From assembly GCA_946894095.1 (NCBI GenBank), contig OX335643.1, forward strand, positions 8,295,036 to 8,359,035: 64,000 nucleotides of DNA, written 5' to 3'. Below the pieces are notes generated by a model. The model was not told the origin of the DNA. It was given only the letters and a program-made list of their open reading frames with translations, and searched no databases. The stretch comes from Incurvaria masculella (Eukaryota; Arthropoda; Insecta; Lepidoptera; Incurvariidae). The position numbers and the translations under genes are program-made. Position 1 is the stretch's first letter. Every line of letters begins with the position of its first letter. This document shows, one piece after another, positions 34,601 to 40,600 of this stretch.

Positions 34601-37600
34601 CAGACTGTACACTATTGAACTCTCCGAGGGTCCAAAGGACTACTCGGGACTAAGAGAAGTTAGGGTATACACGGATGGCTCTAAAACCGAGTATGGTACG
34701 GGAGTTGGCTGTTTCTCAGCAGACCTCAATATCAAAAGAACAGTTATGCTGGGCTCCGGAAACTCTATCTTTCAGGCGGAGAGTGTAGGTCTAATTGAGG
34801 CAGCCGCAGCAATAAAACAGCGTGAAATGGTAGACTATACAATCAGAATACTAACCGACAGTGCATCTGTTTTGAAGGCTCTTGCCAATCAAACATTCAC
34901 TTCTGGACTAATTACACAATGTCATGAGGCTTTACAGGACATCTCAATCGACAACAGGATCACACTCCAGTGGATAAAAGGACATAGCGGAAGCCATGGC
35001 AACGATGCGGCCGACGATCTCGCCAAGGCGGGTTCGAGTTTAAAGCCCGTCGGACCAGAGCCACTCATGCCAACCCCGTTTAGTGAAGTCAAGACCTGGC
35101 TGAGGAAACGAATGACACGGGCTCACACTGCAAGGTGGTCATCTACAGCGGACTGTAGACAATCAAGGGAAGTAGTGCCAGCACCGGATCCACACCTAAC
35201 AAGGAAACTTCTACAGCTGCACAGACCACAGTTGAGAACGGTGGTAAGCCTACTCACGGGCCACTGCCAGCTCAACAAACACCTTCACACCATCGGAGTC
35301 ACGGACAGTCCGCCTCCAAGCAGGGCCTGCTTGGAGGCGGAGGAGACACCGGCACATATAGTCATGGAATGTAGACAACTGCAGACATTTTGTACGGGGG
35401 TCTTTAGCTTCGAAAGGAGCGACCCGACAGTGTGGAAAGACCCTAAAGGGCTGCTACGCTTTGTGGAAGAGCTCGGCTGGCTGAAGTGAGCCAAAAGTCG
35501 GGTTAATGACCACAACGGCCTCGTGTCAAGTGCGTTCAAGCGTCGGCAGCCACTCGCCGACAACAACAACAACTCGAGACGTAGGGGAGGTGCGTTGGGG
35601 TGGGCAAAAAAAAATAAAACAAGGAAGAGATTAGAGGATCATATTGACAAGCAAATAACTACTGATGAAATTATGCAAGTCAGGAAGAAGGGAACAGAAG
35701 AATATGAATAGAAAGGGATGTGCGTAAATCAAGTGGAACAGCTTCCACATTTGTGTAGCGTCAGCAGTAAAAGAATATGTGCATAAAGAAGAATTGTGTC
35801 CCGGAATAGCAAGAAGCACGGCTCAGCGCTGGTGTGGCATTAGCCATCCATAACCAGTGATATAAAAGGTGTGTGGAGAGTTCGCTCACCGTCAGCGCAA
35901 TCAAGCTGCGCGCGCAGTAGTGGTGTGGCATTAGCCATCCATAACCAGTGACATAAAGAGTATGTGGAGAGGTGGCTCACCGACAGCGCAGTCGAGCTGC
36001 GTGTGCAGTAGTAGTGTGGCATTAGCCATCCATAACCAGTGACATAAAGGGTGTGTGGAGAGGTGGCTCACCGTCAGCGCAGTCAAGCTGCGCGCGCAGT
36101 AGTGGTGTGGCATTAGCCATCCATAACCAGTGACATAAAGGGTGTGTGGAGAGGTGGCTCACCGTCAGCGCAGTCAAGCTGCGCGCGCAGTAGTGGTGTG
36201 GCATTAGCCATCCATAACCAGTGACATAAAGGGTGTGCGGAGAGGTGGCTCACCGTCAGCGCAGTCGAGCTGCGCGCGCAGTAGTGGTGTGGCATTAGCC
36301 ATCCATAACCAGTGACATAAAGGATGTGTGGAGAGGTGGCTCACCGTCAGCGCAGTCGAGCTGCGCGCGCAGTAGTGGTGTGGCATTAGCCATCCATAAC
36401 CAGTGACATAAAGAGTGTGTGGAGAGGTGGCTCACCGTCAGCGCAGTCGAGCTGCGCGCGCAGTAGTGGTGTGGCATTAGCCATCCATAACCAGTGACAT
36501 AAAGGGTGTGTGGAGAGGTGGCTCACCGTCAGCGCAGTCGAGCTGCGCGCGCAGTAGTGGTGTGGCATTAGCCATCCATAACCAGTGACATAAAGAGTGT
36601 GTGGAGAGGTGGCTCACCGTCAGCGCAGTCGAGCTGCGCGCGCAGTAGTGGTGTGGCATTAGCCATCCATAACCAGTGACATAAAGGGTGTGTGGAGAGG
36701 TGGCTCACCGTCAGCGCAGTCGAGCTGCGCGCGCAGTAGTGGTGTGGCATTAGCCATCCATAACCAGTGACATAAAGGGTGTGTGGAGAGGTGGCTCACC
36801 GTCAGCGCAGTCGAGCTGCGCGCGCAGTAGTGGTGTGGCATTAGCCATCCATAACCAGTGACATAAAGAGTGTGTGGAGAGGTGGCTCACCGTCAGCGCA
36901 GTCGAGCTGCGCGCGCAGTAGTGGTGTGGCATTAGCCATCCATAACCAGTGACATAAAGAGTGTGTGGAGAGGTGGCTCACCGTCAGCGCAGTCGAGCTG
37001 CGCGCGCAGTAGTGGTGTGGCATTAGCCATCCATAACCAGTGACATAAAGAGTGTGTGGAGAGGTGGCTCACCGTCAGCGCAGTCGAGCTGCGCGCGCAG
37101 TAGTGGTGTGGCATTAGCCATCCATAACCAGTGACATAAAGGGTGTGTGGAGAGGTGGCTCACCGTCAGCGCAGTCGAGCTGCGCGCGCAGTAGTGGTGT
37201 GGCATTAGCCATCCATAACCAGTGACATAAAGAGTGTGTGGAGAGGTGGCTCACCGTCAGCGCAGTCGAGCTGCGCGCGCAGTAGTGGTGTGGCATTAGC
37301 CATCCATAACCAGTGACATAAAGAGTGTGTGGAGAGGTGGCTCACCGTCAGCGCAGTCGAGCTGCGCGCGCAGTAGTGGTGTGGCATTAGCCATCCATAA
37401 CCAGTGACATAAAGGGTGTGTGGAGAGGTGGCTCACCGTCAGCGCAGTCGAGCTGCGCGCGCAGTAGTGGTGTGGCATTAGCCATCCATAACCAGTGACA
37501 TAAAGAGTGTGTGGAGAGGTGGCTCACCGTCAGCGCAGTCGAGCTGCGCGCGCAGTAGTGGTGTGGCATTAGCCATCCATAACCAGTGACATAAAGAGTG

Positions 37601-40600
37601 TGTGGAGAGGTGGCTCACCGTCAGCGCAGTCGAGCTGCGCGCGCAGTAGTGGTGTGGCATTAGCCATCCATAACCAGTAACATAAAGGGTGTGTGGAGAG
37701 GTGGCTCACCGTCAGCGCAGTCCAGCTGCGCGCGCAGTAGTGGTGTGGCATTAGCCATCCATAACCAGTGACATAAAGGATGTGTGGAGAGATGGCTCAC
37801 CGTCAGCGCAGTCGAGCTGCGCGCGCAGTAGTGGTGTGGTATTAGCCATCCATAACCAGTGACATAAAGAGTGTGTGGAGAGGTGGCTCACCGTCAGCGC
37901 AGTCGAGCTGCGCGCGCAGTAGTGGTGTGGCATTAGCCATCCATAACCAGTGACATAAAGAGTGTGTGGAGAGGTGGCTCACCGTCAGCGCAGTCGAGCT
38001 GCGCGCGCAGTAGTGGTGTGGCATTAGCCATCCATAACCAGTGACATAAAGAGTGTGTGGAGAGGTGGCTCACCGTCAGCGCAGTCGAGCTGCGCGCGCA
38101 GTAGTGGTGTGGCATTAGCCATCCATAACCAGTGACATAAAGGGTGTGTGGAGAGGTGGCTCACCGTCAGCGCAGTCGAGCTGCGCGCGCAGTCGAGCTG
38201 CGCGCGCAGTAGTGGTGTGGCATTAGCCATCCATAACCAGTGACATAAAGAGTGTGTGGAGAGGTGGCTCACCGTCAGCGCAGTCGAGCTGCGCGCGCAG
38301 TAGTGGTGTGGCATTAGCCATCCATAACCAGTGACATAAAGAGTGTGTGGAGAGGTGGCTCACCGTCAGCGCAGTCGAGCTGCGCGCGCAATAGTGGTGT
38401 GGCATTAGCCATCCATAACCAGTGACATAAAGGGTGTGTGGAGAGGTGGCTCACCGTCAGCGCAGTCGAGCTGCGCGCGCAGTAGTGGTGTGGCATTAGC
38501 CATCCATAACCAGTGACATAAAGGGTGTGTGGAGAGGTGGCTCACCGTCAGCGCAGTCGAGCTGCGCGCGCAGTAGTGGTGTGGCATTAGCCATCCATAA
38601 CCAGTGACATAAAGGGTGTGTGGAGAGGTGGCTCACCGTCAGCGCAGTCGAGCTGCGCGCGCAGCAGCGCCTCCGACGCTAGCGTGAAGTCGCGCCCGTC
38701 GCTCGTCTGCGTGCCCTTCGCCGCCGGCGCAGCCTCCGCGCCGCCCGCCTCGCTCGAGCACAGACCTGCATAATGTTACACCATTCATTTTTGTTTAGTT
38801 TTTCTTTTTTCATATTTGTGTTAACCAGTTAAAAATGCCTTCCTTGCTCACTAGATGGCAGGATTTCACGGCCGATTATACAAACATATAAAATTCCTTA
38901 GAAAAAGCGACGTACTTGCTTATAGTTCTAACACCATTTTTAATAATGCTAATGTCTAAAGAATTTTGAAGTCCCTTTTTTTTTGAGAAGAATCATACTT
39001 TATAGACATCGTAATAATTGTATTACAGATCCATCTATTGTATTGTATAATATTCATCCTTTTGGGACACATATATGGAACACTCGGAATCGACAAAATA
39101 TGTTCCATGGCAACAGGCTAAAATTATAGTTAAAAACTCACTATTACTACACACTGCTATATTTTAACACTTAAGGCTGTTCCGACCCATATAAAGTTGT
39201 TTGCACACATAACGCAAAAAGTATTGCACTTTAAGCCACGAATTAATAATAAAAGTTTAATATAGTCATATTACTTGCAGCGAAAACAATTTCACAATTT
39301 CAGGATTATTGGTTTTGTTACAATTTATTTAAATACGATTTGTATTTAACAGCGCCATCTAACGGTGTAAAACTTCTAATCAGCAATTACAACGAAACCA
39401 TTAAACCTGAAATTGTGAATATGTTTTCGCTGCAACTGCTATGATTATATTTAATATTCTTGACGAATTCATGCCTTAAAGTGCAATAATTTTTGGGTTC
39501 TGTGTAAAAAAAACATTGTATGGGTCGGAACATGCTTAATATTATTAAATTATGCCATATTATACATTATGCTAGGAATGCACAAGGAAAATTTTTTCAA
39601 TGAAGAAAAAAAAAGATTGATGCTGAAATATTTTTTTATCTGTTTGATTTTAAATTACTACTATGGAAGTTGGTTTTTTTTTACTGCTATGGCACTGACA
39701 TTTGTTGGTTCATGTAGTAGGTGGTAACCTCATTGGTTTTTCTCCCATAGTTATCCCCAGACTGTCATTCTGTTAACTAACATGCCAATTCTTGTTTTCA
39801 GTTTAGTACAGTCAGCACAGTCAGCTAGGGCAGAGCCAACTAGAGCAGGGCCAATGGGAAACATAAAAACCGTTTCGTCAAGAGATGGCGCCACTTGTTT
39901 GACTTCATTGCGGTGGCAGGAATGTGTATGGTTGAAGATAAATACATAATGCGATGCATAAAAAGGTTGCATGTATGAAGTCATGAAAAATGACTGTAGA
40001 AGCGAAAGAAGTATTTTTTAGCAATTGCCTCTTGAGCTAATGCTCAAAGCGATTCATATCAATCCAAATATGGCCATATAGTAATGTTCTCTCATGGCAT
40101 GGACCGGCGAGTGAGGTCGCTCGCTCCTGACGTTCTCCAGATCCAACGACATATAAAAACACGCAAATCTTCACACAACACTATCGCAACGGTCATTAAG
40201 TGTTGTAACCACAATTAGCAGTTTTTGATGAACTTGTTGAGCTTGCTACGCCGCTCCCATACGAGCGGGTTTCGGTAGCGACTTCTTTCCTTCCGTGCTC
40301 GCTGGTGAAAGGGCTCCCTGGCATTCGTGACATGCTCAGAACTCTTTGACAACTCACCCCTGATCTGCAGCGCCTCCGCCGACTTGAGGAGGCTGGGCAG
40401 GTCGTCCTGGGTCACGTTCACCTCGCCCTTGTACATGAAGTCCACCAGCGACTGCATCTCGCTGAACCTGACGGCGTCCAGTGAGAGGGAGAAAACATTA
40501 GGGGAGTCCGTGACAAATGGTCCTGATGGAATGAAATAACCATTCTGTATGGTCAAGCCGAGTTCTCACCTAAATTGGTGTTTATGGAACTTAGAAGTTA

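Larger units (their letters stand above)
33275..38636 (-). other. intron between common exons 3 and 4, 5.4 kb
   Basis: Donor ACG|GTGAGC next to exon 3, acceptor at 33275. It contains, from the exon 3 side, the 91-bp minisatellite (35830-38664), the RNase H LINE (34356-35584) and a SINE-like copy (33822-34150). A fragment reading AGACGGCTGAGTTAATCAAT near 33628 belongs to the repeat also seen at 60490. Confidence 0.75.

Noticed and set aside
35840..38587. Series of 60-codon - strand frames beginning MPHHYCARS
   Set aside because: They are the same repeat read again every 91 bp; the period is not a multiple of three and each frame stops after two units.
35830..38664. CRISPR-like regular array
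   Set aside because: Units are contiguous 91-bp tandem copies with no unique spacers, in a eukaryotic intron.
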